DNA from: Brachybacterium alimentarium
Lineage (GTDB): Bacteria; Actinomycetota; Actinomycetes; Actinomycetales; Dermabacteraceae
Length of the DNA: 64,000 bases
Direction: 5' to 3'
NCBI RefSeq assembly: GCF_002332425.1
Contig: NZ_NRGS01000025.1
Span: 105,850 to 169,849 of the forward strand
Both the position numbers and the translations under genes were made by a program. Numbering within the stretch: position 1 is the stretch's first letter; each line of letters begins with the position of its first letter. Below, one piece after another: positions 42,761 through 52,210 of this stretch. The notes under the pieces are model-generated. The model did no database searches. It was not told the DNA's origin and saw nothing but the letters and a program-made list of their open reading frames with translations.

Positions 42761-43288
42761 TCACGACTCGTCCGCCTCGAAGGTCAGCAGCAGCGAGCGC
42801 AGCGTGCTGGCGAGGGCGGACTGGCCCTGCGCGCTGAGCGGCTGCAGCAGCCGGCGCTCCGCGGAGAGCAGGCTCTCCATCGCCGTGTCGACCCGGGAGA
42901 CCCCGTCGGGCTGCAGGCGCACCTCGACGGCGCGGCCGTCGCGCGGGCTGCGGTTCTTGCTGACCAGGCCCCGGGCGACGAGCTTGTCGATGCGCGTGGT
43001 CATGGTGCCGCTGGTCACGAGGGTCTGATGCATGAGCGCACCGGGGGAGAGGGCGTCGTCGCCGCTGCGCCGAAGGGCGGAGAGCATGTCGAACTCCCAG
43101 CCTTCGAGACCGGCGGCGGCGAAGGACTCGCGGCGTGCGGTCTCGAGGTAGCGGGCCAGTCGCGAGATGCGGGAGAACACGGCAAGCGGTTCGATGTCGA
43201 GGTCCGAGCGCGCCCGTTCCCAGCCCTGGATGATCCGGTCGACCTCGTCGAGGCACGGCGCGGCGGCGTCATCAGCAGTCGTGGGCAT
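42761..43288 (-). CDS. MarR family transcriptional regulator
   Basis: A 175-residue winged-helix regulator: FDMLSALRRSGDDALSPGALMHQTLVTSGTMTTRIDKLVARGLV is the recognition region and NRSPRDGRAVEVRLQPDG the wing. The ligand is unknown. The start at ATG 43288 is backed by TAGACT (43295-43300, minus strand) six bases upstream and no Shine-Dalgarno: leaderless. It precedes the ABC-F gene and may regulate it or itself. Confidence 0.9.
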   Translation of the reverse strand: MPTTADDAAAPCLDEVDRIIQGWERARSDLDIEPLAVFSRISRLARYLETARRESFAAAGLEGWEFDMLSALRRSGDDALSPGALMHQTLVTSGTMTTRIDKLVARGLVSKNRSPRDGRAVEVRLQPDGVSRVDTAMESLLSAERRLLQPLSAQGQSALASTLRSLLLTFEADES

Positions 43289-43360
43289 GGGCCGAGTCTA
43301 GGGTCGGGACGATCGGACAGACAGGATGCCCCGGCCCCGCGTGGTGCGTGCCACGGTCTG

Positions 43361-43390
43361 GAGCGGCGGAGAGCGGTGGAGAGCGGAGGA
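43361..43390. repeat. Three ten-base tandem repeats
   Basis: GAGCGGCGGA, GAGCGGTGGA, GAGCGGAGGA in direct succession between the TetR stop and the MarR start. The rest of this 163-base gap shows CGGATCAG twice. Confidence 0.8.
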
Positions 43391-43451
43391 GACCTGCGGG
43401 CCCCGGGCCTCGGCACCGGAAGAGCGCATCGGATCAGACGCCCGCACCGGA

Positions 43452-44099
43452 TCAGCCGCGGGCGTCCTGGCGGAGCGTCGGCTCCTTCTGGAGAGCGACC
43501 AGTCCGTACCAGGAGAGGTTCACCATCCGCGCGGCGACGACCTCCTTGGTCGGCGTGCGGGTCTCGACCCACCACTGACCGGTGTACGCCACCATGCCGA
43601 CGAGCATCTGCGCGTACAGCGTGGCGTCCCGCGTGGGGTAGCTGTGCATCTTCAGCTGCGCGGCGAGGATGTCCTCGACCCGTTGGGCGACGTCGGTCAG
43701 CAGCGAGGAGAACGTGCCGCCGGCCTGGCTCACGGGGGAGTCGCGCACGAGGATCCGGAAGCCGGCCTCGTTCTCGTCGATGTAGGACAGGAAGGCCAGC
43801 GCGGCCCGCTCCATGAGCAGACGGGGATGGGCGCGCTGATCGCTGAGGGAGCGCTCGAGATCCGCCAGGAGAGTGCTCACCTCACGGTCCACGACCACCG
43901 CGTACAGGCCCTCCTTGCCCCCGAAGTGCTCGTAGACGATCGGCTTGGAGACCGTCGCGCGGGCGGCGATCTCCTCGACGCTGGACATGTCGAAGCCCTT
44001 CTCGGCGAAGACCTGTCGGCCCACCGCCACGAGCTGCTCGCGCCGCTCGCGCCCTGTCATCCGGGTCGACCGACCTCGGGAAGCACCCTTCTCCGCCAT
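43452..44099 (-). CDS. TetR family transcriptional regulator
   Basis: A 215-residue regulator with an N-terminal TetR helix-turn-helix (RREQLVAVGRQVFAEKGFDMSSVEEIAARATVSKPIVYEHFGGKEGLY) and a helical ligand domain of the TetR_C type (FLSYIDENEAGFRILVRDSP). Its Trp-rich C-terminal helix (YTGQWWVETR) suggests a lipid-like or aromatic ligand, as in many actinobacterial fatty-acid regulators; that is a guess. GACACT (minus strand) six bases before the ATG could be its -10. It follows no obvious target gene. Confidence 0.92.
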   Translation of the reverse strand: MAEKGASRGRSTRMTGRERREQLVAVGRQVFAEKGFDMSSVEEIAARATVSKPIVYEHFGGKEGLYAVVVDREVSTLLADLERSLSDQRAHPRLLMERAALAFLSYIDENEAGFRILVRDSPVSQAGGTFSSLLTDVAQRVEDILAAQLKMHSYPTRDATLYAQMLVGMVAYTGQWWVETRTPTKEVVAARMVNLSWYGLVALQKEPTLRQDARG

Positions 44100-44271
44100 G
44101 GCGAGAGTGTCGCACAGGCGTGGCCAGGAGCACCCCGGGGCGTCGCTGGCAGCGGCCCGGGCAGGACGTTCCGGAGGATAGGATCGGTCCCGCGCTCACG
44201 GCGCCGGTCCCTCACGTCCGCATGCTCCGCGGCGGGCGCTGCGCCGAGGGCCCCGGCTCCCTGCAGCACGG

Positions 44272-44343
44272 TCCGCCATGGTGTAATCGGCAACACCTCA
44301 GATTTTGGTTCTGAAGTTTCAGGTTCGAGTCCTGATGGCGGAA
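44272..44343 (+). tRNA. tRNA-Gln (anticodon TTG)
   Basis: A 72-base cloverleaf: acceptor TCCGCCA/TGGCGGA, D stem GTGT/ACAC, anticodon arm TCAGA-TTTTGGT-TCTGA (anticodon TTG), T arm TCAGG-TTCGAGT-CCTGA. CCA is not encoded. glmU follows, a common actinobacterial pairing. Confidence 0.98.
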
Positions 44344-44405
44344 CGACCATCGTCCTGGCGACGATGCCGCCGCACACCACCCGTCGATTCCGAGGAGCTG
44401 CCGAC

Positions 44406-45905
44406 GTGGATTCCCCCGCACCCGTCGCTGTCATCGTTCTGGCCGCCGGTGCCGGGACTCGCATGAAGTCCCGCACACCGAAGGTCCTGCATGAGATCGG
44501 GGGCAGGTCGCTCCTCGTCCACGCGGTCACCGCCGCGGAGGGAACCAGTCCCTCCGAGCTCGTGGTCGTCCTGCGCCATGAGCGCGACCTGGTCGCCGAG
44601 CATCTGGCCGAGCACGCCTCCGAGGTCTCCGTCGCCGACCAGGACGCGGTCCCCGGCACCGGCCGCGCCGTGCAGTGCGGCCTCGAGCAGGTCTCCGCCT
44701 CCGAGGGAACGGTCCTGGTGACCTACGGCGATGTGCCGCTGCTGGACCCTGCCACCCTGCGCGAGCTGGTCGGGGCGCATGAGAGCGCCGGGGCGGCCGC
44801 GACCGTGCTCACCGCGCGCGTGGCCGACCCCACGGGCTACGGCCGCATCCTGCGCAGCCCGGACGGCTCCGAGGTGCTCGGCATCGTCGAGCACAAGGAC
44901 GCCACCGAGGCGCAGCGCGGGATCGACGAGATCAACTCCGGCATCTACGCCTTCGACCTCGCCGTGCTGCGCGATGCGCTGGCCCGCATCGGGACCGACA
45001 ACGCCCAGGGCGAGATGTACCTCACCGACGTGCTCTCCATCGCGCGCACCGACGGCCGCTCCGTGCACGCCCTCGTCACCGACGACGTGATGATGGTCGA
45101 GGGCGTCAACGACCGTGTCCAGCTCGCCCAGCTCGGCGCCGAGATGAACCGTCGCACCCTCGAGCGCCACATGCGCGCCGGGGTCACGATCGTCGATCCC
45201 TCGACCACCTGGATCGATGCGGAGGTGTCGATCGGTCAGGACGCGACCATCCTCCCGGGCGTGCAGCTCCTCGGTGCGACCGACATCGGCGAGCAGGCCC
45301 TCGTCGGCCCTGACTCCACGCTGCGCGACACCGAGGTCGCCGAGGGCGCCGAGGTGGTGCGCTCGCACACGGTCCTCGCCGTGATCGGCGCGCATGCCTC
45401 CGTCGGCCCCTTCTCCTACCTGCGGCCCGGCACGGACCTCGGCGCGAAGGGCAAGATCGGCGGTTTCGTCGAGACCAAGAACGCCACGATCGGCGAGGAC
45501 GCCAAGGTCCCTCACCTCAGCTACGTGGGCGATGCCGAGATCGGCGAGGGCACGAACATCGGCGCGGCCACGATCTTCGCCAACTACGACGGCGTCGAGA
45601 AGCACCGCACCACGGTCGGCAGGCATGTGCGCGTCGGCTCGGACAACGTGCTCGTCGCCCCCGTCACCATCGGCGACGGCGCGGCGACCGGTGCCGGGAC
45701 CACGGTGCGCAAGGACGTGCCCGCGGGCGCGCTGGCCGTCAGCGCGGTCTCGCAGCGGAACATGGAAGGATGGACCCTGCGACGCCGTGCGGGGACCGCG
45801 GCCGAGGCGGCAGCACGTGCCGCACTCGGCTCATCAGACAGGTCCGCTGCCGATGCGCCTGCCACACCAGTCGCCGATGAGCACAAGGAGCACGAGCAGC
45901 GATGA
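44406..45905 (+). CDS. glmU: Bifunctional UDP-GlcNAc pyrophosphorylase / GlcN-1-P acetyltransferase
   Basis: Makes UDP-GlcNAc for peptidoglycan in two steps. The 499-residue enzyme has the nucleotidyltransferase domain first (VIVLAAGAGTRMKSRTPKVLHEIGG; YGDVPLL) and a left-handed beta-helix acetyltransferase after about residue 250 (GPFSYLRPGTDLG, SYVGDAEIGEGTNIGAATIFANYDG). I choose GTG 44406 because GAGGAG lies eight bases upstream; ATG 44364 has no ribosome site. It overlaps prs by ATGA. Confidence 0.97.
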   Translation: MDSPAPVAVIVLAAGAGTRMKSRTPKVLHEIGGRSLLVHAVTAAEGTSPSELVVVLRHERDLVAEHLAEHASEVSVADQDAVPGTGRAVQCGLEQVSASEGTVLVTYGDVPLLDPATLRELVGAHESAGAAATVLTARVADPTGYGRILRSPDGSEVLGIVEHKDATEAQRGIDEINSGIYAFDLAVLRDALARIGTDNAQGEMYLTDVLSIARTDGRSVHALVTDDVMMVEGVNDRVQLAQLGAEMNRRTLERHMRAGVTIVDPSTTWIDAEVSIGQDATILPGVQLLGATDIGEQALVGPDSTLRDTEVAEGAEVVRSHTVLAVIGAHASVGPFSYLRPGTDLGAKGKIGGFVETKNATIGEDAKVPHLSYVGDAEIGEGTNIGAATIFANYDGVEKHRTTVGRHVRVGSDNVLVAPVTIGDGAATGAGTTVRKDVPAGALAVSAVSQRNMEGWTLRRRAGTAAEAAARAALGSSDRSAADAPATPVADEHKEHEQR

Positions 45906-46882
45906 GCGGAATCGTCACCACGGGGGAGAAGCGCCTGGTTCTCGCCTCCGGCAGGGCCCACCCGGTCCTCGCCCAGGAGGTCGCCGACGAGCTCGGCGTC
46001 GAGATCCTCCCGATGGACGCATGGGACTTCGCCAACGGGGAGATCTACGTGCGCTACGGCGAGTCCGTGCGCGGCACCGATGTCTTCGTCCTGCAGTCCC
46101 ACCCCGCGCCGATCAACACGTGGGTCATGGAGCACCTGATCATGATCGATGCGCTCAAACGCGCATCGGCCAAGCGGATCACCGCCGTGGCCCCGAGCTT
46201 CCCCTATGCCCGCCAGGACAAGAAGCATCGCGGCCGCGAGCCGATCTCCGCCCGTCTGATGGCGGATCTCTACGAGACCTCCGGCGTGGACCGCATGATC
46301 TCCGTCGACCTCCATGCTCCGCAGGTGCAGGGCTACTTCAACCGCCCGCTCGACCACCTGATGGCGCTGCCGATCCTCGCGGAGTACATCCAGGACAAGT
46401 ACGGCGATGAGGACATCGCCGTGGTCTCGCCCGACGCCGGCCGCATCCGCGTCGCTGAGCAGTGGGCGAAGAAGCTCGGCGGCGTGAACCTCGCGTTCAT
46501 CCACAAGTCGCGTGATCCCGAGCGCCCGAACCAGGCCGTCGCCAAGCGCGTGATCGGCGAGGTCACCGGGAAGACCTGCATCCTCGTCGACGACATGATC
46601 GACACCGCCGGCACCATCGTGCAGGCGTCGGACGCCCTGATCGCCAACGGTGCGGCCAGCGTCGTGATCGCCACCACGCATCCGATCCTGTCCGATCCCG
46701 CGACCGAGCGCCTGAAGGCCAGCTCGGTGCGCGAGGTCGTGTGCACGAACACGCTGCCGGTGCCGCCGGAGAAGCAGTTCGACCGCCTCACGCAGCTGTC
46801 GATCGCGCCGCTGCTGGCCCGCGCCATCCGCGCCGTCTTCGACGACGGGTCCGTCACCAGCCTGTTCGACGGTGAGGTCTGA
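45902..46882 (+). CDS. prs: Ribose-phosphate pyrophosphokinase
   Basis: Makes PRPP from ribose-5-phosphate and ATP for purine, pyrimidine, His and Trp synthesis. The 326 residues include KRITAVAPSFPYARQDKKHRGREPI, SVDLHAPQVQGYFNRPLDHL and the PRPP loop CILVDDMIDTAGTIVQA. It is translationally coupled to glmU and followed by a strong terminator, so glmU-prs is a two-gene operon. Confidence 0.98.
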   Translation: MSGIVTTGEKRLVLASGRAHPVLAQEVADELGVEILPMDAWDFANGEIYVRYGESVRGTDVFVLQSHPAPINTWVMEHLIMIDALKRASAKRITAVAPSFPYARQDKKHRGREPISARLMADLYETSGVDRMISVDLHAPQVQGYFNRPLDHLMALPILAEYIQDKYGDEDIAVVSPDAGRIRVAEQWAKKLGGVNLAFIHKSRDPERPNQAVAKRVIGEVTGKTCILVDDMIDTAGTIVQASDALIANGAASVVIATTHPILSDPATERLKASSVREVVCTNTLPVPPEKQFDRLTQLSIAPLLARAIRAVFDDGSVTSLFDGEV

Positions 46883-46918
46883 GAGCTCCGAGGAGCCTCC
46901 AGCGCGCTCGTGCCTTCT

Positions 46919-46952
46919 GAAGGGCCCGCCTCCTCCGGGAGGCGGGCCCTTC
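46919..46952 (+). terminator. prs terminator
   Basis: A GC hairpin with a stem of about 14 bases (GAAGGGCCCGCCTCC arm) and a short loop, ending CCCTTC, 37 bases after the prs stop. Confidence 0.8.
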
Positions 46953-47024
46953 GCGTTCCCGCCGCAGCGGCGACGGGCGTCACGTCCGTGCGGCCACGGT
47001 GCCTGCTGCGTGCTAATCTCACCG

Positions 47025-47066
47025 GGTCACTTCGGCGAGGGAGCGGGCACTGGCCCCTCCGTGATC
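47025..47066 (+). promoter_or_regulatory. Possible leader hairpin upstream of rplY
   Basis: GGTCAC (47025-47030) pairs with GTGATC (47061-47066) and GAGGG (47037-47041) with CCCTC (47055-47059), starting just after a TAATCT hexamer (47014-47019) that may be the rplY -10. It lies in the 5' leader about 85 bases before the start codon. Confidence 0.3.
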
Positions 47067-47151
47067 GACGCGGTGCGGTGAACGGGAGGACTCCTCCTGT
47101 GCCCCGTGGCGTCGCTCATCGTCGAGCAACCGCATCACGAGGAGCACCACC

Positions 47152-47763
47152 ATGGCTGAGAAGCTGAACGTCGAACAGCGCGAGGACTTCGGCAAGGGCG
47201 CTGCGCGCCGCCTGCGCGTCGAGGGCCGTGTCCCGGCCGTCCTGTACGGCCACGGCGAGGCCCCGATCCACCTCTCCCTCCCGGGCCACGAGACCGCGCT
47301 GATCGCGCGCAACCCCAACGCCCTGCTCGAGCTCGCGCTGCCCGAGGGCAAGAAGCAGCTGGCGCTGATCAAGGAGATCCAGCGTCACCCGCTCAAGCGC
47401 AACCTGAACCACCTCGACCTGATCACCGTCCGCAAGGGCGAGAAGGTCGAGGTCGAGATCCCCGTCGTCCTGCACGGCGAGCCCGTCGCCCCGGCCGACG
47501 CCTACGTCGACCTGCAGCACCTGACCCTCCTGGTCGACGCCCTGAACGTTCCCGAGCAGGTCGATGTCGACGTCGACGGCTCCGAGGACGGCTTCCAGGT
47601 CTTCGCCGGCGATGTCACGCTGCCCGAGGGCACCGAGCTCGTCACCGACGTGGAGATCCTCGTCGCCAGCGTCGCCCTGCCCCGCGTGGAGGAGGAGACC
47701 GACGAGACCGAGGAGGCCGAGGAGGGCGCCGAGCCCACCGAGGAGTCCGCCGAGGAGGAGTGA
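47152..47763 (+). CDS. rplY: 50S ribosomal protein L25 / Ctc
   Basis: A 5S-rRNA-binding ribosomal protein of the long Ctc/TL5 type, 203 residues: N-terminal L25 domain (VEQREDFGKGAARRLRVEGRVPAVLYGHGEAPIHLSL), a C-terminal beta domain (residues about 95-180, PEQVDVDVDGSEDGFQVFAGDV) and an acidic Glu-rich tail. GAGGAGCACCACC precedes ATG 47152. It is closed by its own terminator. Confidence 0.96.
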   Translation: MAEKLNVEQREDFGKGAARRLRVEGRVPAVLYGHGEAPIHLSLPGHETALIARNPNALLELALPEGKKQLALIKEIQRHPLKRNLNHLDLITVRKGEKVEVEIPVVLHGEPVAPADAYVDLQHLTLLVDALNVPEQVDVDVDGSEDGFQVFAGDVTLPEGTELVTDVEILVASVALPRVEEETDETEEAEEGAEPTEESAEEE

Positions 47764-47831
47764 CCCGCACGAGCGGAGACCTACGTCGCCCCGCGACGTG
47801 GACCGCCCGCTCGATTGCTCACACCTTCAGC

Positions 47832-47864
47832 ACCGGGGCGTCGCGCACTGCGCGGCGCCCCGGT
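47832..47864 (+). terminator. rplY terminator
   Basis: A 15-base stem (ACCGGGGCGTCGCGC, one G-U) with an ACT loop, about 70 bases after the rplY stop. Confidence 0.75.
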
Positions 47865-47977
47865 ACTGTGTTCGAGGCCCTGTCGGGCGCGCGAGGTGCT
47901 GCGCCGCGGGCCATCAGGCCGTACCGGGCAGGAGCGAGTCCCGGATCCGGCGTCGACGCTGCAGCGAGGAGCAGGCC

Positions 47978-48592
47978 ATGACCGTGAGCGATCGCCGCGC
48001 CGGACCGTACCTGGTGGTGGGGCTGGGCAATCCCGGGGCGAAGTACGCCGCGACCCGGCACAACATCGGTCAGATGGTGCTGGACCACATCGCCGGTGCC
48101 GCGGGCGGCCGCTTCGCCGCAGCGCGCCGCGCGCAGGCTGTGGTGCTGGAGGGCCGCCTGGGCACTCCCGGCTCCGATGCGCGTGTCATCCTCGCCAAGA
48201 CGACCACCTACATGAATGTCTCCGGCGGCCCGGTGAAGGCGCTCGCGGCCTACTACGACGTCCCTCCGGAGCGGGTGGTCGCGGTCCATGACGAGGTCGA
48301 CATCCCGTTCGACGCCGTACGGCTCAAGCTCGGCGGCGGCGAGGGCGGCCACAACGGCCTGCGCGACCTCACCAGGGCCCTGGGCACCAAGGACTACCTG
48401 CGGGTGCGGGTCGGCGTCGGCCGTCCGGTCGGAGGCCGGGACACGGCCGACCATGTGCTCGCCCCGTTCAGCACCACCGAGCGCAGGTCGCTGGACCTGC
48501 TGATCTCGGACGCAGCAGATGCTGTCGAGTCCGTGGTCCTCGAGGGACTCACCGCGGCCCAGCAGCGATTCCACTCCCGAGAGGCACGATGA
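47978..48592 (+). CDS. pth: Peptidyl-tRNA hydrolase
   Basis: Releases peptides from drop-off peptidyl-tRNA. The 204-residue enzyme has YLVVGLGNPGAKYAATRHNIGQMV with the catalytic His28, TTYMNVSGGPV, VHDEVDIPF with the supporting Asp, and GGGEGGHNGLRDLTRALGTKDYLRVRVGVGRP. ATG 47978 follows GCGAGGAGCAGGCC. The stop overlaps the mfd start by ATGA. Confidence 0.97.
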   Translation: MTVSDRRAGPYLVVGLGNPGAKYAATRHNIGQMVLDHIAGAAGGRFAAARRAQAVVLEGRLGTPGSDARVILAKTTTYMNVSGGPVKALAAYYDVPPERVVAVHDEVDIPFDAVRLKLGGGEGGHNGLRDLTRALGTKDYLRVRVGVGRPVGGRDTADHVLAPFSTTERRSLDLLISDAADAVESVVLEGLTAAQQRFHSREAR

Positions 48593-51500
48593 CCACCACC
48601 TCCGCCACCGCCCCGACGCAGACCCCGCTGCACCCCCTCCTCCCGCTGCTGGACCAGCTGGCCGCTGGTCGGGATCTGACCGCCCTGCGCACTCTCGTCC
48701 AGGACGGCGAGAGCTCCGGCGAGGACGGCAGCATCGTCGCGCCCACCGGTCTGTTCCCCTTCGCCGTCGCCGACCTCGCGCGAGAGGCGAGCGCCGAGCG
48801 CCCGCTGATCGTGGTCACCCCCACCACCAGGGCGCTCGAGGACCTGCGGGCGGCGCTGTCCGCCCTGATCGGCACCGACCACGTCGCCGAGCTTCCCGCC
48901 TGGGAGACGCTGCCGCACGAGCGGCTGTCCCCGCGCGCTGACACGGTGGCCAAGCGCCTGGCCACCCTGCGTCGCATCGCGCACCCGGAGACGGAGACGC
49001 CCGTCCACGTGCTGCTGATGCCCGTGCGCTCGCTGCTCCAGCCGATCGCGAAGGGTCTGGGCGATCTGCGCCCGCTGCGCGCGGACGTGGGGGACACCTA
49101 CCCCCTCGACGAGATCGTGCGCGACCTCGTCGACGCCGCCTACGTGCGGGTGGACATGGTCGAGAAGCGCGGGGAGTTCGCCGTGCGCGGAGGCATCCTC
49201 GACGTCTTCCCGCCCACCGAGCCGCATCCGCTGCGCGTGGATCTCTTCGGGGACGAGATCGACGAGGTGCGGTACTTCTCGATCGCCGATCAGCGCTCGC
49301 TGGACCCGGCGCCGGGAGGGCTCGACGCCCCGCCCTGCCGCGAGATCCTGCTGACCCCCGAGGTGCGCGATCGCGCCCGGGCGATGGCCGAGGAGCTCCC
49401 CGGCGCCCGTGACCTGCTGCTGCGCATCGCGAACGGGATCGCGGCCGACGGCATGGAGTCCCTCAGCCCCGTGCTGGTCGACGGCATGGAGCAGGTCGCC
49501 GACGTCCTCCCCGAGAACGCCCGCTTCCTCGTCCTGGATCCCGAGAAGACCCGCTCGCGCGCGGAGGAGCTGGTCGCGACCACCGAGGAGTTCCTCGCCG
49601 CGGCCTGGTCCAGCGCCGCTGCCGGGGGAGGCCTGCCGATCGACGTGGGCGATGCGAGCTTCGTCCCGCTCTCGGAGGCCAAGGGCCACGCCCGCGAGGG
49701 CGGCCGCGCCTGGTTCACCCTGGCCCCCTTCGGCCTCGACCCCGATCTCGATCTCACCTCCACCTCCCACACCCACCCCGGGTACTCCGGCAAGCCCGGC
49801 GACGCGGCGAAGGATCTCGAGCGCCGACGGCAGGACGGGTGGAGCGTCGTCGCCACGATGGTGGGCCCCGGAGGTGCCCGGCACGTGACGGAGAACCTCC
49901 GCGCGGAGGGCATGCCGGCGGTGTTCTCCCACGATCTCGAGGGCCATGTCGCGCCCGGCGAGGCCGTCGTGACCGTCGGCCCGTTCCCCGACGGGCTCAT
50001 CGTCGATGACCTGCGCCTGATCCTCGCCTCGGAGCGGGACCTCACCGGCAAGTCCGGAGCGCGTCGCGCCGAGGATCGCAAGATGCCCTCGCGGCGGCGC
50101 AACGTCGTCGATCCGCTGCAGCTGCGTCCCGGCGACCACGTCGTCCATGCCCATCACGGGGTGGGCCGATTCGTGGAGATGACCAGCCGCACCGTGGGCA
50201 CCGGGGCGAAGCGCACCACGCGCGAGTACCTGGTCATCGAGTACGCGGCCTCGAAGAAAGGTCAGCCCGGCGACCGGCTGTACGTCCCCAGCGATCAGCT
50301 GGACCAGGTCACGAAGTACGTGGGCGGCGAGGAGCCCAGCGTCAACCGCATGGGCGGCTCGGACTGGGCCAAGACCAAGTCCCGCGCCCGCAAGGCGATC
50401 CGGGAGATCGCCGACGAGCTGGTGCGCCTGTACTCGGCTCGGCAGTCCGCCCCCGGCCATGCCTTCGGGCCGGACACGCCGTGGCAGCGTGAGCTCGAGG
50501 ACGCCTTCGAGTTCGTCGAGACCCCCGATCAGCTGGTCACCATCGAGGACGTCAAGTCCGACATGCAGAAGACCGTCCCGATGGACCGTCTGATCCTCGG
50601 TGACGTCGGCTACGGCAAGACGGAGATCGCGGTGCGAGCGGCGTTCAAGGCCGTCCAGGACGGCAAGCAGGTCGCCCTGCTGGCTCCGACCACGCTGCTC
50701 GCTCAGCAGCATCTGGACACCTTCGCCGAGCGGTACACGGGCTTCCCCGTCACCGTGCGCGGCCTCTCGCGCTTCCAGAGCGCAGCGGATTCGCAGCAGA
50801 CCATCGAGGGCGTCGCCGACGGCAGCGTCGACATCGTCATCGGGACCCACCGTCTGCTCACCGGGCAGGTGCGGTTCAAGGACCTGGGCCTGCTGATCAT
50901 CGACGAGGAGCAGCGCTTCGGCGTCGAGCACAAGGAGACCCTCAAGGCGCTGCGCACCGACGTGGACGTGCTGGCGATGTCCGCCACCCCGATCCCGCGC
51001 ACGCTCGAGATGGCCGTCACCGGGATCCGCGAGATGTCGATCCTGGCCACCCCGCCCGAGGAGCGCCATCCCGTCCTGACCTACGTCGGCGCCCAGGAGG
51101 ACAAGCAGGTCGCCGCCGCGATCCGTCGCGAACTCCTGCGCGAGGGCCAGGTCTTCTATATCCACAACCGCGTCGAGGACATCGACCGGGTCGCCGCGCA
51201 CCTGCGCGAGCTGGTGCCCGATGCCCGAGTGCAGGTCGCCCACGGCAAGATGAACGAGACCCAGCTCGAGCGGGTCATCATCGACTTCTGGGAGCGCGAC
51301 TTCGACGTGCTGGTGTGCACCACGATCGTCGAGACCGGTCTGGACATCGCCAACGCGAACACCCTGATCGTGGAGAACGCCGACAAGTTCGGCCTCTCCC
51401 AGCTGCACCAGCTGCGCGGACGCGTGGGCCGCTCGAGCGAGCGCGCCTACTCGTACTTCCTCTACAACGGGTCCAAGCCGCTCACGGAGACCGCGCACGA

Positions 51501-52200
51501 TCGCCTCACCACGCTCGCGACCAACACGGATCTCGGTGCCGGCATGCAGGTGGCGATGAAGGATCTCGAGATCCGCGGCGCCGGCAACCTGCTCGGCGGC
51601 GAGCAGTCCGGGCACATCGCCGGGGTCGGCTTCGACCTGTACGTGAGGATGGTGGGGGAGGCCGTGGCGGCGTTCCGCGGTGAATCCTCCGCTCCCGAGA
51701 AGGAGATCCGGGTCGAGCTCCCGCTGGATGCGCACGTCCCGCACGACTACATCGGCTCCGAGCGGCTCCGCCTGGAGGCCTACTCGAAGCTGTCCGCGGT
51801 GCGGGAGATGTCCGAGATCGAGCAGATCCGCGCCGAGCTCACCGACCGCTACGGCACGCCGCCGGCGCCCGTGGAGGTGCTCCTGGACGTCGCGCGCTTC
51901 CGGATCGATGCCCGCAGCGCCGGGATCGACGAGGTGCAGGCACAGGGCAAGATGATCCGCTTCGCCCACCTCGACGTCCCGGATTCCGCCGCGATGCGCA
52001 TGAAGCGCCTCTACCCGGGCACGATGCTGAAGCCCGCCACCCGCCAGGTGCTCGTGCCCCGGCCCATGACCTCACGGTTCGGGGGCACGGAGCTGCGTGA
52101 CCACGAGCTGCTGGAATGGGCGCGCGAGGTGATGCGCACGCTGATCCCCTCGGCGGCCGACTCGATCTCCCGGCCGACGGTGCAGGGCGAGGCGAAGTAG
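48589..52200 (+). CDS. mfd: Transcription-repair coupling factor
   Basis: Removes RNA polymerase stalled at DNA damage and recruits UvrAB. The protein has 1203 residues: N-terminal UvrB-like domains (EKRGEFAVRGGILDVFP), the RNA-polymerase-interaction domain (GDHVVHAHHGVGRF near 515), RecG-like translocase motifs (Walker A GDVGYGKTE near 670, DEEQRFGV near 772, RGRVGRSSERAYSYFLY) and the C-terminal TRCF domain. It is coupled to pth by ATGA. Confidence 0.98.
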   Translation: MTTTSATAPTQTPLHPLLPLLDQLAAGRDLTALRTLVQDGESSGEDGSIVAPTGLFPFAVADLAREASAERPLIVVTPTTRALEDLRAALSALIGTDHVAELPAWETLPHERLSPRADTVAKRLATLRRIAHPETETPVHVLLMPVRSLLQPIAKGLGDLRPLRADVGDTYPLDEIVRDLVDAAYVRVDMVEKRGEFAVRGGILDVFPPTEPHPLRVDLFGDEIDEVRYFSIADQRSLDPAPGGLDAPPCREILLTPEVRDRARAMAEELPGARDLLLRIANGIAADGMESLSPVLVDGMEQVADVLPENARFLVLDPEKTRSRAEELVATTEEFLAAAWSSAAAGGGLPIDVGDASFVPLSEAKGHAREGGRAWFTLAPFGLDPDLDLTSTSHTHPGYSGKPGDAAKDLERRRQDGWSVVATMVGPGGARHVTENLRAEGMPAVFSHDLEGHVAPGEAVVTVGPFPDGLIVDDLRLILASERDLTGKSGARRAEDRKMPSRRRNVVDPLQLRPGDHVVHAHHGVGRFVEMTSRTVGTGAKRTTREYLVIEYAASKKGQPGDRLYVPSDQLDQVTKYVGGEEPSVNRMGGSDWAKTKSRARKAIREIADELVRLYSARQSAPGHAFGPDTPWQRELEDAFEFVETPDQLVTIEDVKSDMQKTVPMDRLILGDVGYGKTEIAVRAAFKAVQDGKQVALLAPTTLLAQQHLDTFAERYTGFPVTVRGLSRFQSAADSQQTIEGVADGSVDIVIGTHRLLTGQVRFKDLGLLIIDEEQRFGVEHKETLKALRTDVDVLAMSATPIPRTLEMAVTGIREMSILATPPEERHPVLTYVGAQEDKQVAAAIRRELLREGQVFYIHNRVEDIDRVAAHLRELVPDARVQVAHGKMNETQLERVIIDFWERDFDVLVCTTIVETGLDIANANTLIVENADKFGLSQLHQLRGRVGRSSERAYSYFLYNGSKPLTETAHDRLTTLATNTDLGAGMQVAMKDLEIRGAGNLLGGEQSGHIAGVGFDLYVRMVGEAVAAFRGESSAPEKEIRVELPLDAHVPHDYIGSERLRLEAYSKLSAVREMSEIEQIRAELTDRYGTPPAPVEVLLDVARFRIDARSAGIDEVQAQGKMIRFAHLDVPDSAAMRMKRLYPGTMLKPATRQVLVPRPMTSRFGGTELRDHELLEWAREVMRTLIPSAADSISRPTVQGEAK

Positions 52201-52203
52201 CCT
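52198..52203 (+). promoter_or_regulatory. -10 hexamer of mazG overlapping the mfd stop codon
   Basis: TAGCCT, whose first three bases are the mfd TAG stop. It ends seven bases before GTG 52211. Confidence 0.45.
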
Positions 52204-52210
52204 CGCTCCC

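Noticed and set aside
48394..51969. A 1191-codon open frame antisense to mfd
   Set aside because: Same effect; mfd is unmistakable on the plus strand.
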